A DNA stretch of 64,000 nucleotides from Xylocopa sonorina. Lineage: Eukaryota; Arthropoda; Insecta; Hymenoptera; Apidae. Each line of letters starts with the position of its first letter. Position 1 is the first letter of the stretch. The notes beneath the pieces were generated by a model. It made no database searches. It was not told the DNA's origin and worked only from the letters and a program-made list of their open reading frames with translations. Position numbers and translations under genes: made by a program. Positions 38,781 to 53,098 of the stretch are shown here, in pieces. Location: positions 186,001 to 250,000 of the forward strand of contig NW_027490111.1 of NCBI RefSeq assembly GCF_050948175.1. The letters run 5' to 3'.

Positions 38781-40412
38781 CAATAGAGTTCTTATGATTC
38801 TTAAAACGCGATATCGGATCTTATTTCTATGTTTCATGGTAAGATATAATATGATGTGAGAAGTGTTATGTATTCCTCGTCTACACTTCAAATGAATGTA
38901 AATGCGACACTTCCTTGCAAGGAAATAGCGTTTGCAGATGTCTACGTATCGAAGCAATAGAGTTCAAATGCTTCTTAAAACGAGATATTGCATCTCATAT
39001 CTATGTTTCATGGTAAGATATAATATTCATTGCGAAGTGTTATACATACCTCGTCTACGTTTCAAATGAATGTAAATGCGACACTTCCTTGCAAGGAAAT
39101 AGCGTTTGCAGATGTCTACGTATCGTAGCAATAGTGTTCCAATGCTTCTTAAAACGCGGTATCGCATCTCATTTCTATGTTTCTTGGTAAGGTATAATAT
39201 GATTTGCGAAATCTTATGTATCCGTCGTCTACACTTCAAATGAATGTAAATGCGACACTTCCTTGCAAGGAAATAGCGTTTGCAAATGTCTACCTATCGT
39301 AGCAATAGTGTTCTAATGCTTCTTAAAACACGATATCGCATCTCATTTCTATGTTTCATGGTAAGATATAATATGATTTGCGAAGTGTCATGTATTCCTC
39401 GTCTACACTTCAAATGAATGTAAATGCGACACTTCCCTGCAAGGAAATAGCGTTTGCAGATGTCTACGTATCGTAGCAATAGAGTTCATATGATTCTTAA
39501 AACGCGATAACGGATCTCATGTCTGTGTTTCATGGTAAGATATAATATGATTTGCGAAGTGTTATGTATTCCTCGTCTACACTTCAAATGAATGTAAATG
39601 CGACACTTCCTTGCAAGGAAATAGCGTTTGCAGATGTCTACGTATCGTAGCAATGGATTTCTGCTGCTTCTTAAAACGCGATATCGCATCTCACTTCTAT
39701 GATTCATGGTAAGATATAATATGATTTGCGAAGTGTCATGTATTCCTCGTCTACACTTCAAATGAATGTAAATGCGACACTTCGCTGCAAGGAAATAGCG
39801 TTTGCAGATGTCTACGTATCGTAGCAATGGATTTCTGATGCTTCTTAAAACGCGATATCGCATCTCACTTCTATGATTCATGGTAAGATATAATATGATT
39901 TGCGAAGTGTCATGTATTCCTCGTCTACACTTCAAATGAATGTAAATGCGACACTTCCCTGCATGGAAATAGCGTTTGCAGATGTCTACGTATCGTAGCA
40001 ATAGAGTTCTTATGACTCTTAAAACGCGATATCGCCTCTCATTCCTATGTTTCATGGTAAGATATAATATGATTTGCGGAGTGTCATGTATTCCTCGTCT
40101 GCACATCAAATGAATGTAAATGCCACACTTCCTTGCAAGGAAATAGCGTTTGCAAATGTCTACCTGTCGTAGCAATAGTGTTCTAATGCTTCTTAAAACG
40201 CGATATCGGATCTCATTTCTATGTTTCATGGTAAGATATAATATGATTTGCGAAGTGTTATGTATTCCTCGTCTACACTTCAAATGAATGTAAATGCGAC
40301 ACTTCCTTGCAAGGAAATAGCGTTTGCAGATGTCTACGTATCGTAGCAATAGATTTCTTATGATACTTAAAACGCGATATCGCATCTCATTTCTATGTTT
40401 CATGGTAAGATA

Positions 40413-42356
40413 TTATATGGTTTGTGAAGTGTCATGTATTCCTCGTCTACACTTCAAATGAATGTAAATGCGACACTTCCTTGCTAGGTAATAGCGTCTA
40501 TAGATGTCTAGGTATCGTAGGAATAGAGTTCTAATGCTTCTTAAAACACGATATCGCATCTCATTTCTATGTTTCATGGTAAGGTATAATATGATTTGCG
40601 AAATGTTATGTATTCCTCGTCTACACTTCAAATGAATGTAAATGCGTCACTTCCTCGCTAGGAAATAGTGTTTGCAGATGTCTACGTATCGTAGAAATAG
40701 ATTTGTAAAGCTCGTTAAAACGCGATATCGCATCTCATTTCTATGTTTCATGGTAAGATATAATATGACTTGCGAAGTGTCATGTATTCCTCGTCTACAC
40801 TTCAAATGAATGTATATGCGACACTTCCTTGCTAGGAAATAGCGTCTGCAGATGTATAGGTATCGTAGCAATAGAGTTCTAATGCTTCTTAAAACGCGAT
40901 ATCGCATCTCATTTCTATGTTTCATGGTAAGATATAATATTCATTGCGAAGTGTTATCCTTTCCTCGTCTACGATTCAAATGAATGTAAATGCGACACTC
41001 CCTTGCAAGGAAATAGCGTTTGCAGATGTCTACGTATCGTAGCAATAGATTTCTAATGCTTCTTAGAACGAGATATTGCATCTCATATCTATGTTTCATG
41101 ATAAGATATAATATTCGTTGCGAAGTGTTATATATTCCTCGTCTACACTTCAAATGTAAATGCGACACTTCCTTCCAAGGAAATAGCGTTTGCAGATATC
41201 TACGTATCGTAGCAATAGATTTCTCATGCTTCTTAAAGCACGATATCGCATCTCATTTCTATGTTTCATGGTAAGATATAATATTCATTGCGAAGTGTTA
41301 TGCATTCCTCGTCTACACTTCAAATGAATGTAAATGCGACACTCCCTTGCAAGGAAATAGCGTTTGCAGATGTCTACGTATCGTAGCAATAGAGTTCAAA
41401 TGCTTCTTAAAACGAGATATTGCATCTCATATCTATGTTTCATGATAAGATATAATATTCATTGCGAAGTGATATGCATTCCTCGTCTACGATTCAAATG
41501 AATGTAAATGCGACACTTCCTTGCAAGGAAATAGCGTTTGCAGATGTCTGCGTATCGTAGCAATATAGTTCTTATGATTCTTAAAACGCGATATCGCATC
41601 TCATTTCTATGTTTCATGGTAAGATGTAATATGATTTGCGAAGTGTTATGTATTCCTCGTCTACACTTCAAATGAATGAAACTGCGACACATCCTTGCTA
41701 GGAAATAGCGTCTGCAGATGTCTAGGTATCGTAGCAATAGAGTTCTAATGCTTCTTAAAACGCGATATCGCATCTCATTTCTATGTTTCATGGTAAGATA
41801 TAATATGATTTGCGAAGTGTTATGTATTCCTCGTCTACACTTCAAATGAATGCAAATGCGACACTTCTTTGCAAGGAAATAGCGTTTGCAGATGTCTACG
41901 TGTCGTAGCAATAGAGTTCTTATGATTCTTAAAACGCGATATCGCATCACATTTCTATGTTTCATGGTAAGATATAATATGATTTGCGAAGTGTTATGTA
42001 TTCCTCGTCTACACTTCAAATGAATGTAAATGCGACACTTCCTTGCAAGGAAATAGCGTTTGCAGATGTCTACGTATCGTAGCAATGGATTTCTACTGCT
42101 TCTTAAAACGCGATATCGCATCTCATTTCTATGTTTCATGGTAAGGTATAATATGATTTGCGAAGTGTTATGTATTCCTCGTCTACACTTCAAATGAATG
42201 CAAATGCGACACTTCTTTGCAAGGAAATAGCGTTTGCAGATGTCTACGTATCGTAGCAATGGATTTCTGCAGCTTCTTAAAACGCGATATCGCATCTCAT
42301 TTCTATGTTTCATGGTAAGGTATAATATGATTTGCGAAGTGTTATGTATTCCTCGT
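40413..42356. repeat. Right-domain 1.94-kb block, copy 1 of 4
   Basis: Matches 49797-51740, 53099-55042 and 57097-59040. All four open with tggtttgtgaagtg, carry gtctatagatg, gtaggaatag, the 170-bp monomer, a gatatgcattcc type 2 monomer and the gaaactgcgacacatcc monomer, in that order. Copy 1 has small private changes such as gcgtcacttcc and gtatatgcg. Confidence 0.85.
41062..41231. repeat. 170-bp variant monomer, copy 1 of 8
   Basis: A 4-bp deletion turns caaatgaatgtaaatg into caaatgtaaatg at about 41155. Linked private variants are attcgttgcg, gttatatattcc, ttccaaggaaat and gcagatatc. The deletion shifts the minus frame. Confidence 0.9.
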
Positions 42357-42797
42357 CTACACTTCAAATGAATGTAAATGCGACACTTCCTCGCTAGGAA
42401 ATAGCGTTTGCAGATGTCTATGTATCGTAGCAATAGATTTCTAATGCTCGTTAAAACGCGATATCGCATCTCATTTCTATGTTTCATGGTAAGATATAAT
42501 ATGATTTGCGAAGTGTCATGTATTCCTCGTCTACACTTCAAATGAATGTAAATGCGACACTTCCTTGCTAGGAAATAGCGTCTGCAGATGTATAGGTATC
42601 GTAGCAATAGAGTTCCAATGCTTCTTAAAACGCGATATCGCATCTCATTTCTATGTTTCATGGTAAGATATAATATTCATTGCGAAGTGTTATCCTTTCC
42701 TCGTCTACGATTCAAATGAATGTAAATGCGACACTCCCTTGCAAGGAAATAGCGTTTGCAGATGTCTACGTATAGTAGCAATAGAGTTCTTATGATT

Positions 42798-42967
42798 CTT
42801 AAAACGCGATATCGCATCTCATATCTATGTTTCATGATAAGATATAATATTCGTTGCGAAGTGTTATATATTCCTCGTCTACACTTCAAATGTAAATGCG
42901 ACACTTCCTTCCAAGGAAATAGCGTTTGCAGATATCTACGTATCGAAGCAATAGATTTCTCATGCTT
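42798..42967. repeat. 170-bp variant monomer, copy 2 of 8
   Basis: Same deletion and linked variants, 1736 bp (10 monomers less 4 bp) after copy 1. Confidence 0.9.
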
Positions 42968-45229
42968 CTTAAAACACGATATCGCATCTCATTTCTATGT
43001 TTCATGGTAAGATATAATATTCATTGCGAAGTGTTATGCATTCCTCGTCTACACTTCAAATGAATGTAAACGCGACACTCCCTTGCAAGGAAATAGCGTT
43101 TGCAGATGTCTAAGTATCGTAGCAATAGAGTTCAAATGCTTCTTAAAACGAGATATTGCATCTCATATCTATGCTTCATGGTAAGATGTAATATGATTTG
43201 CGAAGTGTTATGTATTCCTCGTCTACACTTCAAATGTATGTAACTGCGACACATCCTTGCTAGGAAATAGCGTCTGCAGATGTCTAGGTATCGTAGCAAT
43301 AGAGTTCTAATGCTTCTTAAAACGCGATATCGCATCTCATTTCTATGTTTCATGGTAAGATATAATATGATTTGCGAAGTGTTATGTATTCCTCGTCTAC
43401 ACTTCAAATGAATGCAAATGCGACACTTCTTTGCAAGGAAATAGCGTTTGCAGATGTCTACGTATCGTAGCAATAGAGTTCTTATGATTCTTAAAACGCG
43501 ATATCGCATCACATTTCTATGTTTCATGGTAAGATATAATATTCATTGCGAAGTGTTATCCTTTCCTCGTCTACGATTCAAATGAATGTAAATGCGACAC
43601 TCCCTTGCAAGGAAATAGCGTTTGCAGATGTCTACGTATCGTAGCAATGGATTTCTGCTGCTTCTTAAAACGCGATATCGCATCTCACTTCTATGATTCA
43701 TGGTAAGATATAATATGATTTGCGAAGTGTCATGTATTCCTCGTCTACACTTCAAATTAATGTAAATGCGACACTTCCCTGCAAGGAAATAGCGTTTGCA
43801 GATGTCTACGTATCGTAGCAATAGAGCTCTTATGATTCTTAAAACGCGATATCGGATCTTATTTCTATGTTTCATGGTAAGTTATAATATGATTTGCAAA
43901 GTGTTATGTATTCCTCGTCTACACTTCAAATGAATGAAACTGCGACACATCCTTGCTAGGAAATAGCGTCTGCAGATGTCTAGGTATCGTAGCAATAGAG
44001 TTCTAATGCTTCTTAAAACGCGATATCGCATCTCATTTCTATGTTTCATGGTAAGATATAATATGATTTGCGAAGTGTTATGTATTCCTCGTCTACACTT
44101 CAAATGAATGCAAATGCGACACTTCTTTACAAGGAAATAGCGTTTGCAGATGTCTACGTGTCGTAGCTATAGAGTTCTTATGATTCTTAAAACGCGATAT
44201 CGCATCACATTTCTATGTTTCATGGTAAGATATAGTATGATTTGCGAAGTGTTATGTATTCCTCGTCTACACTTCAAATGAATGTAAATGCGACACTTCC
44301 TTGCAAGGAAATAGCGTTTGCAGATGTCTACGTATCGTAGCAATAGATTTCTTATGATACTTAAAACGCGATATCGCATCTCATTTCTATGTTTCATGGT
44401 AAGATATTATATGGTTTGTGAAGTGTCATGTATTCCTCGTCTACACTTCAAATGAATGTAAATGCGACACTTCCTTGCTAGGTAATAGCGTCTATAGATG
44501 TCTAGGTATCGTAGGAATAGAGTTCTAATGCTTCTTAAAACACGATATCGCATCTCATTTCTATGTTTCATGGTAAGGTATAATATGATTTGCGAAGTGT
44601 TATGTATTCCTCGTCTACACTTCAAATGAATGTAAATGCGACACTTCCTCGCTAGGAAATAGCGTTTGCAGATGTCTATGTATCGTAGCAATAGATTTCT
44701 AATGCTCGTTAAAACGCGATATCGCATCTCATTTCTATGTTTCATGGTAAGATATAATATGATTTGCGAAGTGTCATGTATTCCTCGTCTACACTTCAAA
44801 TGAATGTAAATGCGACACTTCCTTGCTAGGAAATAGCGTCTGCAGATGTATAGGTATCGTAGCAATAGAGTTCCAATGCTTCTTAAAACGCGATATCGCA
44901 TCTCATTTCTATGTTTCATGGTAAGATATAATATTCATTGCGAAGTGTTATCCTTTCCTCGTCTACGATTCAAATGAATGTAAATGCGACACTCCCTTGC
45001 AAGGAAATAGCGTTTGCAGATGTCTACGTATAGTAGCAATAGAGTTCTTATGATTCTTAAAACGCGACATCGCATCTCATATCTATGTTTCATGGTAAGA
45101 TATAATATGATTTGCGAAGTGTTATGTATTCCTCGTCTACACTTCAAATGAATGTAAATGCGACACTTCCTTGCTAGGAAATAGCGTTTGCAGATGTCTA
45201 GGTATCGTAGAAATAGAGTTCAAATGCGT

Positions 45230-45399
45230 CTTAAAACGAGATATTGCATCTCATATCTATGTTTCATGATAAGATATAATATTCGTTGCGAAGTGTTATA
45301 TATTCCTCGTCTACACTTCAAATGTAAATGCGACACTTCCTTCCAAGGAAATAGCGTTTGCAGATATCTACGTATCGAAGCAATAGATTTCTCATGCTT
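45230..45399. repeat. 170-bp variant monomer, copy 3 of 8
   Basis: Same deletion, 2432 bp (14 monomers less 4 bp) after copy 2. The flanks on both sides match those of copy 2 for several monomers. Confidence 0.9.
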
Positions 45400-47044
45400 C
45401 TTAAAACACGATATCGCATCTCATTTCTATTTTTCATGGTAAGATATAATATTCATTGCGAAGTGTTATGCATTCCTCGTCTACACTTCAAATGAATGTA
45501 AACGCGACACTCCCTTGCAAGGAAATAGCGTTTGCAGATGTCTAAGTATCGTAGCAATAGAGTTCAAATGCTTCTTAAAACGAGATATTGCATCTCATAT
45601 CTATGCTTCATGGTAAGATGTAATATGATTTGCGAAGTGTTATGTATTCCTCGTCTACACTTCAAATGTATGTAACTGCGACACATCCTTGCTAGGAAAT
45701 AGCGTCTGCAGATGTCTAGGTATCGTAGCAATAGAGTTCTAATGCTTCTTAAAACGCGATATCGCATCTCATTTCTATGTTTCATGGTAAGATATAATAT
45801 GATTTGCGAAGTGTTATGTATTCCTCGTCTACACTTCAAATGAATGTAAATGCGACACTTTCTTGCAAGGAAATAGCGTTTGCAGATGTCTACGTATCGT
45901 AGCAATGGATTTCTGCTGCTTCTTAAAACGCGATATCGCATCTCACTTCTATGATTCATGGTAAGATATAATATGATTTGCGAAGTGTCATGTATTCCTC
46001 GTCTACACTTCAAATTAATGTAAATGCGACACTTCCCTGCAAGGAAATAGCGTTTGCAAATGTCTACATATCGTAGCAATAGAGCTCTTATGATTCTTAA
46101 AACGCGATATCGGATCTTATTTCTATGTTTCATGGTAAGTTATAATATGATTTGCAAAGTGTTATGCATTCCTCGTCTACACTTCAAATGAATGTAGATG
46201 CGACACTTTCTAGCAAGGAAATAGCGTTTGCAGATGTCTACGTATCGTAGCAATGGATTTCTGATGCTTCTTAAAACGCGATAATGCATCTCATTTCTAT
46301 GTTTCATGGTAATATATAATATGATTTGCGAAGTGTCATGTATTCCTCGTCCACGCTTCAAATGAATGTAAATACGACACTTCCCTGCAAGGAAATAGCG
46401 TTTGCAGATGTCTACGTATCGTAGCAATAGAGTTCTTATGATTCTTAAAACGCGATATCGGATCTCATTTCTATGTTTCATGGTAAGATATAATATGATT
46501 TGCGAAGTGTCATGTATTCCTCGTCTACACTTCAAATGAATGTAAATGCGACACTTCCCTGCATGGAAATAGCGTTTGCAGATGTCTACGTATCGTAGCA
46601 ATAGAGTTCTTATGATTCTTAAAACGCGATATCGCCTCTCACTTCTATGATTCATGATAAGATATAATATTCATTGCGAAGTGTCATGTATTCCTCGTCT
46701 ACACTTCAAATGAATGTAAATGGGACACTTCCCTGCATGGAAATAGCGTTTGCAGATGTCTACGTATCGTAGCAATAGAGTTCAAATGCTTCTTAAAACG
46801 AGATATTGCATCTCATATCTATGTTTCATGATAAGATATAATATTCATTGCGAAGTGTTATGCATGCCTCGTCTACGATACAAATGAATGTAAATGCGAC
46901 ACTTCCTTGCAAGGAAATAGCGTTTGCAGATGTCTGCGTATCGTAGCAATATAGTTCTTATGATTCTTAAAACGCGATATCGCATCTCATTTCTATGTTT
47001 CATGGTAAGATGTAATATGATTTGCGAAGTGTTATGTATTCCTC

Positions 47045-48115
47045 GTCTACACTTCAAATGAATGTAACTGCGACACATCCTTGCTAGGAAATAGCGTCTG
47101 CAGATGTCTAGGTTTCGTAGCAATAGAGTTCTAATGCTTCTTAAAACGCGATATCGCATCTCATTTCTATGTTTCATGGTAAGATATAATATGATTTGCG
47201 AAGTGTTATGTATTCCTCGTCTACACTTCAAATGAATGCAAATGCGACACTTCTTTGCAAGGAAATAGCGTTTGCAGATGTCTACGTATCGTAGCAATAG
47301 AGTTCTTATGATTCTTAAAACGCGATATCGCATCACATTTCTATGTTTCATGGTAAGACATAATATGATTTGCGGAGTGTTATGTATTCCTCGTCTACAC
47401 TTCAGATGAATGTAAATGCGACACTTCCTTGCTAGGTAATAGCGTCTGCAGATGTCTAGGTATCGTAGGAATAGAGTTCTAATGCTTCCTAAAACACGAT
47501 ATCGCATCTCATTTCTATGTTTCATGGTAAGATATAATATGATATGCGAAGTGTTATGTATTCCTCGTCTACACTTCAAATGAATGTAAATGCGACACTT
47601 CCTCGCTAGGAAATAGCGTTTGCAGATGTCTACGTATCGTAGCAATAGATTTCTAATGCTCGTTAAAACGCGATATCGCATCTCATTTCTATGTTTCATG
47701 GTAAGATATGATATGATTTGCGAAGTGTCATGTATTCCTCGTCTACACTTCAAATGAATGTAAATGCGACACTTCCTTGCTAGGAAATAGCGTCTGCAGA
47801 TGTATAGGTATCGTAGCAATAGAGTTCTAATGCTTCATAAAACGCGATATCGCATCTCATATCTATGTTTCATGATAAGATATAATATTCATTGCGAAGT
47901 GTTATGCATTCCTCGTCTACGATTCAAATGAATGTAAATGCAACACTTCCTTCCAAGGAAATAGCGTTTGCAGATGTCTACGTATCGTAGCAATAGAGTT
48001 CTAATGCTTCTTTAAACGCGATATCGCATCTCATTTCTGTGTTTCATGGTAAGATATAATATGATTTGCAAAGTGTTATGTATTCCTCGTCTACACATCA
48101 AATGAATGTAAATGC
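47045..48115. repeat. Right-domain 1.07-kb block, copy 1
   Basis: Matches 61993-63063 at 14948 bp. Shared private variants include gtttcgtagc, gtaagacataat, cttcagatgaatg, atgatatgcg, ctttaaacgcg and gcaacacttcc. Confidence 0.85.
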
Positions 48116-49796
48116 GACACTTCCTTGCAAGGAAATAGCGTTTGCAGATGTCTACGTATCGTAGCAATAGAGTTCTTATGATTCTTAAAACGCGACATCG
48201 CATCTCATTTCTATGTTTCATGGTAAGATATAATATGATTTGCGAAGTGTTATGTATTCCTCGTCCACACTTCAAATGAATGTAAATGCGACACTTCCTT
48301 GGTAGAAAATAGCGTCTGCAGATGTCTAGGTATCGTAGCAATAGAGTTCTAATGCTTCTTAAAACGCGATATCGCATCTCATTTCTATGTTTCATGGTAA
48401 GATATAATATGATTTGCGAAGTGTTATGTATTCCTCGTCTACACTTCAAATGAATGTAAATGCGACACTTCCTTGCTAGGAAATAGCGTTTGCAGATGTC
48501 TACGTATCGTAGCAATAGAGTTCAAATGCTTCTTAAAACGAGATATTGCATCTCATATCTATGTTTCATGATAAGATATAATATTCATTGCGAAGTGATA
48601 TGCATTCCTCGTCTACGATTCAAATGAATGTAAATGCGACACTTCCTTGCAAGGAAATAGCGTTTGCAGATGTCTGCGTATCGTAGCAATATAGTTCTTA
48701 TGATTCTTAAAACGCGATATCGGATCTTATTTCTATGTTTCATGGTAAGTTATAATATGATTTGCAAAGTGTTATGTATTCCTCGTCTACACTTCAAATG
48801 AATGTAGATGCGACACTTTCTAGCAAGGAAATAGCGCTTGCAGATGTCTACGTATCGTAGCAATGGATTTCTGATGCTTCTTAAAACGCGATAATGCATC
48901 TCATTTCTATGTTTCATGGTAATATATAATATGATTTGCGAAGTGTCATGTATTCCTCGTCCACGCTTCAAATGAATGTAAATACGACACTTCCTTGCAA
49001 GGAAATAGCGTTTGCAGATGTCTACGTATCGTAGCAATAGAGTTCTTATGATTCTTAAAACGCGATATCGCCTCTCACTTCTATGATTCATGGTAAGATA
49101 TAATATGATTTGCGAAGTGTCATGTATTCCTCGTCTACACTTCAAATGAATGTAAATGCGACACTTCCCTGCATGGAAATAGCGTTTGCAGATGTCTACG
49201 TATCGTAGCAATAGAGTTCTTATGACTCTTAAAACGCGATATCGCCTCTCATTCCTATGTTTCATGGTAAGATATAATATGATTTGCGGAGTGTCATGTA
49301 TTCCTCGTCTACACATCAAATGAATGTAAATGCGACACTTCCTTGCAAGGAAATAGCGTTTGCAAATGTCTACCTGTCGTAGCAATAGTGTTCTAATGCT
49401 TCTTAAAACGCGATATCGGATCTCATTTCTATGTTTCATGGTAAGATATAATATGATTTGCGAAGTGTTATGTATTCCTCGTCTACACTTCAAATGAATG
49501 TAAATGCGACACTTCCTTGCAATAAAATAGCGTTTGCAGATGTCCACGTATCGTAGCAATAGAGCTCTTATGATTCTTAAAACGCGATATCGGATCTTAT
49601 TTCTATGTTTCATGGTAAGGTATAATATGATTTGCAAAGTGTTATGTATTCCTCGTCTACACTTCAAATGAATGTAAATGCGACACTTCCTTGCAAGGAA
49701 ATAGCGTTTGCAAATGTCTACCTGTCGTAGCAATAGTGTTCTAATGCTTCGTAAAACGCGATATCGCATCTCATTTCTATGTTTCATGGTAAGATA

Positions 49797-51740
49797 TTAA
49801 ATGGTTTGTGAAGTGTCATGTATTCCTCGTCTACACTTCAAATGAATGTAAATGCGACACTTCCTTGCTAGGTAATAGCGTCTATAGATGTCTAGGTATC
49901 GTAGGAATAGAGTTCTAATGCTTCTTAAAACACGATATCGCATCTCATTTCTATGTTTCATGGTAAGGTATAATATGATTTGCGAAATGTTATGTATTCC
50001 TCGTCTACACTTCAAATGAATGTAAATGCGACACTTCCTCGCTAGGAAATAGCGTTTGCAGATGTCTACGTATCGTAGAAATAGATTAGTAAAGCTCGTT
50101 AAAACGCGATATCGCATCTCATTTCTATGTTTCATGGTAAGATATAATATGACTTGCGAAGTGTCATGTATTCCTCGTCTACACTTCAAATGAATGTAAA
50201 TGCGACACTTCCTTGCTAGGAAATAGCGTCTGCAGATGTATAGGTATCGTAGCAATAGAGTTCTAATGCTTCTTAAAACGCGATATCGCATCTCATTTCT
50301 ATGTTTCATGGTAAGATATAATATTCATTGCGAAGTGTTATCCTTTCCTCGTCTACGATTCAAATGAATGTAAATGCGACACTCCCTTGCAAGGAAATAG
50401 CGTTTGCAGATGTCTACGTATCGTAGCAATAGATTTCTAATGCTTCTTAGAACGAGATATTGCATCTCATATCTATGTTTCATGATAAGATATAATATTC
50501 GTTGCGAAGTGTTATATATTCCTCGTCTACACTTCAAATGTAAATGCGACACTTCCTTCCAAGGAAATAGCGTTTGCAGATATCTACGTATCGTAGCAAT
50601 AGATTTCTCATGCTTCTTAAAGCACGATATCGCATCTCATTTCTATGTTTCATGGTAAGATATAATATTCATTGCGAAGTGTTATGCATTCCTCGTCTAC
50701 ACTTCAAATGAATGTAAATGCGACACTCCCTTGCAAGGAAATAGCGTTTGCAGATGTCTACGTATCGTAGCAATAGAGTTCAAATGCTTCTTAAAACGAG
50801 ATATTGCATCTCATATCTATGTTTCATGATAAGATATAATATTCATTGCGAAGTGATATGCATTCCTCGTCTACGATTCAAATGAATGTAAATGCGACAC
50901 TTCCTTGCAAGGAAATAGCGTTTGCAGATGTCTGCGTATCGTAGCAATATAGTTCTTATGATTCTTAAAACGCGATATCGCATCTCATTTCTATGTTTCA
51001 TGGTAAGATGTAATATGATTTGCGAAGTGTTATGTATTCCTCGTCTACACTTCAAATGAATGAAACTGCGACACATCCTTGCTAGGAAATAGCGTCTGCA
51101 GATGTCTAGGTATCGTAGCAATAGAGTTCTAATGCTTCTTAAAACGCGATATCGCATCTCATTTCTATGTTTCATGGTAAGGTATAATATGATTTGCGAA
51201 GTGTTATGTATTCCTCGTCTACACTTCAAATGAATGCAAATGCGACACTTCTTTGCAAGGAAATAGCGTTTGCAGATGTCTACGTGTCGTAGCAATAGAG
51301 TTCTTATGATTCTTAAAACGCGATATCGCATCACATTTCTATGTTTCATGGTAAGATATAATATGATTTGCGAAGTGTTATGTATTCCTCGTCTACACTT
51401 CAAATGAATGTAAATGCGACACTTCCTTGCAAGGAAATAGCGTTTGCAGATGTCTACGTATCGTAGCAATGGATTTCTACTGCTTCTTAAAACGCGATAT
51501 CGCATCTCATTTCTATGTTTCATGGTAAGGTATAATATGATTTGCGAAGTGTTATGTATTCCTCGTCTACACTTCAAATGAATGCAAATGCGACACTTCT
51601 TTGCAAGGAAATAGCGTTTGCAGATGTCTACGTATCGTAGCAATGGATTTCTGCAGCTTCTTAAAACGCGATATCGCATCTCATTTCTATGTTTCATGGT
51701 AAGGTATAATATGATTTGCGAAGTGTTATGTATTCCTCGT
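49797..51740. repeat. Right-domain 1.94-kb block, copy 2 of 4
   Basis: Offset 9384 bp from copy 1. Beyond its right end the sequence switches to gtaaatacgac monomers, while copies 1, 3 and 4 continue together for about 300 bp more. Confidence 0.85.
50446..50615. repeat. 170-bp variant monomer, copy 4 of 8
   Basis: Same deletion, 5216 bp (30 monomers less 4 bp) after copy 3. Its flanks match copy 1 rather than copy 3. Confidence 0.9.
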
Positions 51741-53098
51741 CTACACTTCAAATGAATGTAAATACGACACTTCCTTGCAAGGAAATAGCGTTTGCAGATG
51801 TCTACGTATCGTAGCAATAGAGTTCTTATGATTCTTAAAACGCGATATCGCCTCTCACTTCTATGATTCATGGTAAGATATAATATGATTTGCGAAGTGT
51901 CATGTATTCCTCGTCTACACTTCAAATGAATGTAAATGCGACACTTCCCTGCATGGAAATAGCGTTTGCAGATGTCTACGTATCGTAGCAATAGAGTTCT
52001 TATGACTCTTAAAACGCGATATCGCCTCTCATTCCTATGTTTCATGGTAAGATATAATATGATTTGCGGAGTGTCATGTATTCCTCGTCTACACATCAAA
52101 TGAATGTAAATGCGACACTTCCTTGCAAGGAAATAGCGTTTGCAAATGTCTACCTGTCGTAGCAATAGTGTTCTAATGCTTCTTAAAACGCGATATCGGA
52201 TCTCATTTCTATGTTTCATGGTAAGATATAATATGATTTGCGAAGTGTTATGTATTCCTCGTCTACACTTCAAATGAATGTAAATGCGACACTTCCTTGC
52301 AATAAAATAGCGTTTGCAGATGTCCACGTATCGTAGCAATAGAGCTCTTATGATTCTTAAAACGCGATATCGGATCTTATTTCTATGTTTCATGGTAAGG
52401 TATAATATGATTTGCAAAGTGTTATGTATTCCTCGTCTACACTTCAAATGAATGTAAATGCGACACTTTCTTGCAAGGAAATAGCGTTTGCAGATGTCTA
52501 CGTATCGTAGCAATGGATTTCTGATGCTTCTTAAAACGCGATATCGCATCTCACTTCTATAATTCATGGTAAGATATAATATGATTTGCGAAGTGTCATG
52601 TATTCCTCGTCTACACTTCAAATGAATGTAAATGCGACACTTCCCTGCATGGAAATAGCGTTTGCAGATGTCTACGTATCTAAGCAATAGAGTTCTTATG
52701 ACTCTTAAAACGCGATATCGCCTCACATTCCTATGTTTCATGGTAAGATATAATATGATTTGCGGAGTGTCATGTATTCCTCGTCTACACATCAAATGAA
52801 TGTAAATGCGACACTTCCTTGCAAGGAAATAGCGTTTGCAAATGTCTACCTGTCGTAGCAATAGTGTTCTAATGCTTCGTAAAACGCGATATCGGATCTC
52901 ATTTCTATGTTTCATGGTAAGATATAATATGATTTGCGAAGTGTTATGTATTCCTCGTCTACACTTCAAATGAATGTAAATGCGACACTTCCTTGCAAGG
53001 AAATAGCGTTTGCAGATGTCTACGTATCGTAGCAATAGATTTCTTATGATACTTAAAACGCGATATCGCATCTCATATCTATGTTTCATGGTAAGATA

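Larger units (their letters stand above)
38626..38799. repeat. Representative type 1 monomer (174 bp)
   Basis: This copy is close to the consensus of the common class. It runs from cttaaaacgcg to the base before the next cttaaaacgcg at 38800. Type 1 hallmarks are gcgatatcgc, catttc, catggtaag, atgatttgcg, atgtattcc and tacacttc. In one minus frame it reads through all 58 codons without a stop, so runs of type 1 monomers give long but meaningless open frames. Confidence 0.9.

Noticed and set aside
41020..41274. Plus-strand 84-codon frames repeated eight times (also at 42756, 45188, 50404, 53706, 57704, 59788 and 63612)
   Set aside because: They coincide with the 170-bp variant monomers, where the 4-bp deletion joins two open plus frames. 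They are satellite, not a gene family.
50843..53089. Long minus-strand open frame of 748 codons built from 58-residue repeats
   Set aside because: The monomer is 174 bp, a multiple of three, and one frame of type 1 lacks stops. By chance a 58-codon frame stays open about 6 percent of the time, so among six frames this is not unusual. Differences among copies change amino acids freely, type 2 monomers carry a stop, and many predicted starts are not ATG. No protein family is recognisable. The same holds for all similar frames in the window.
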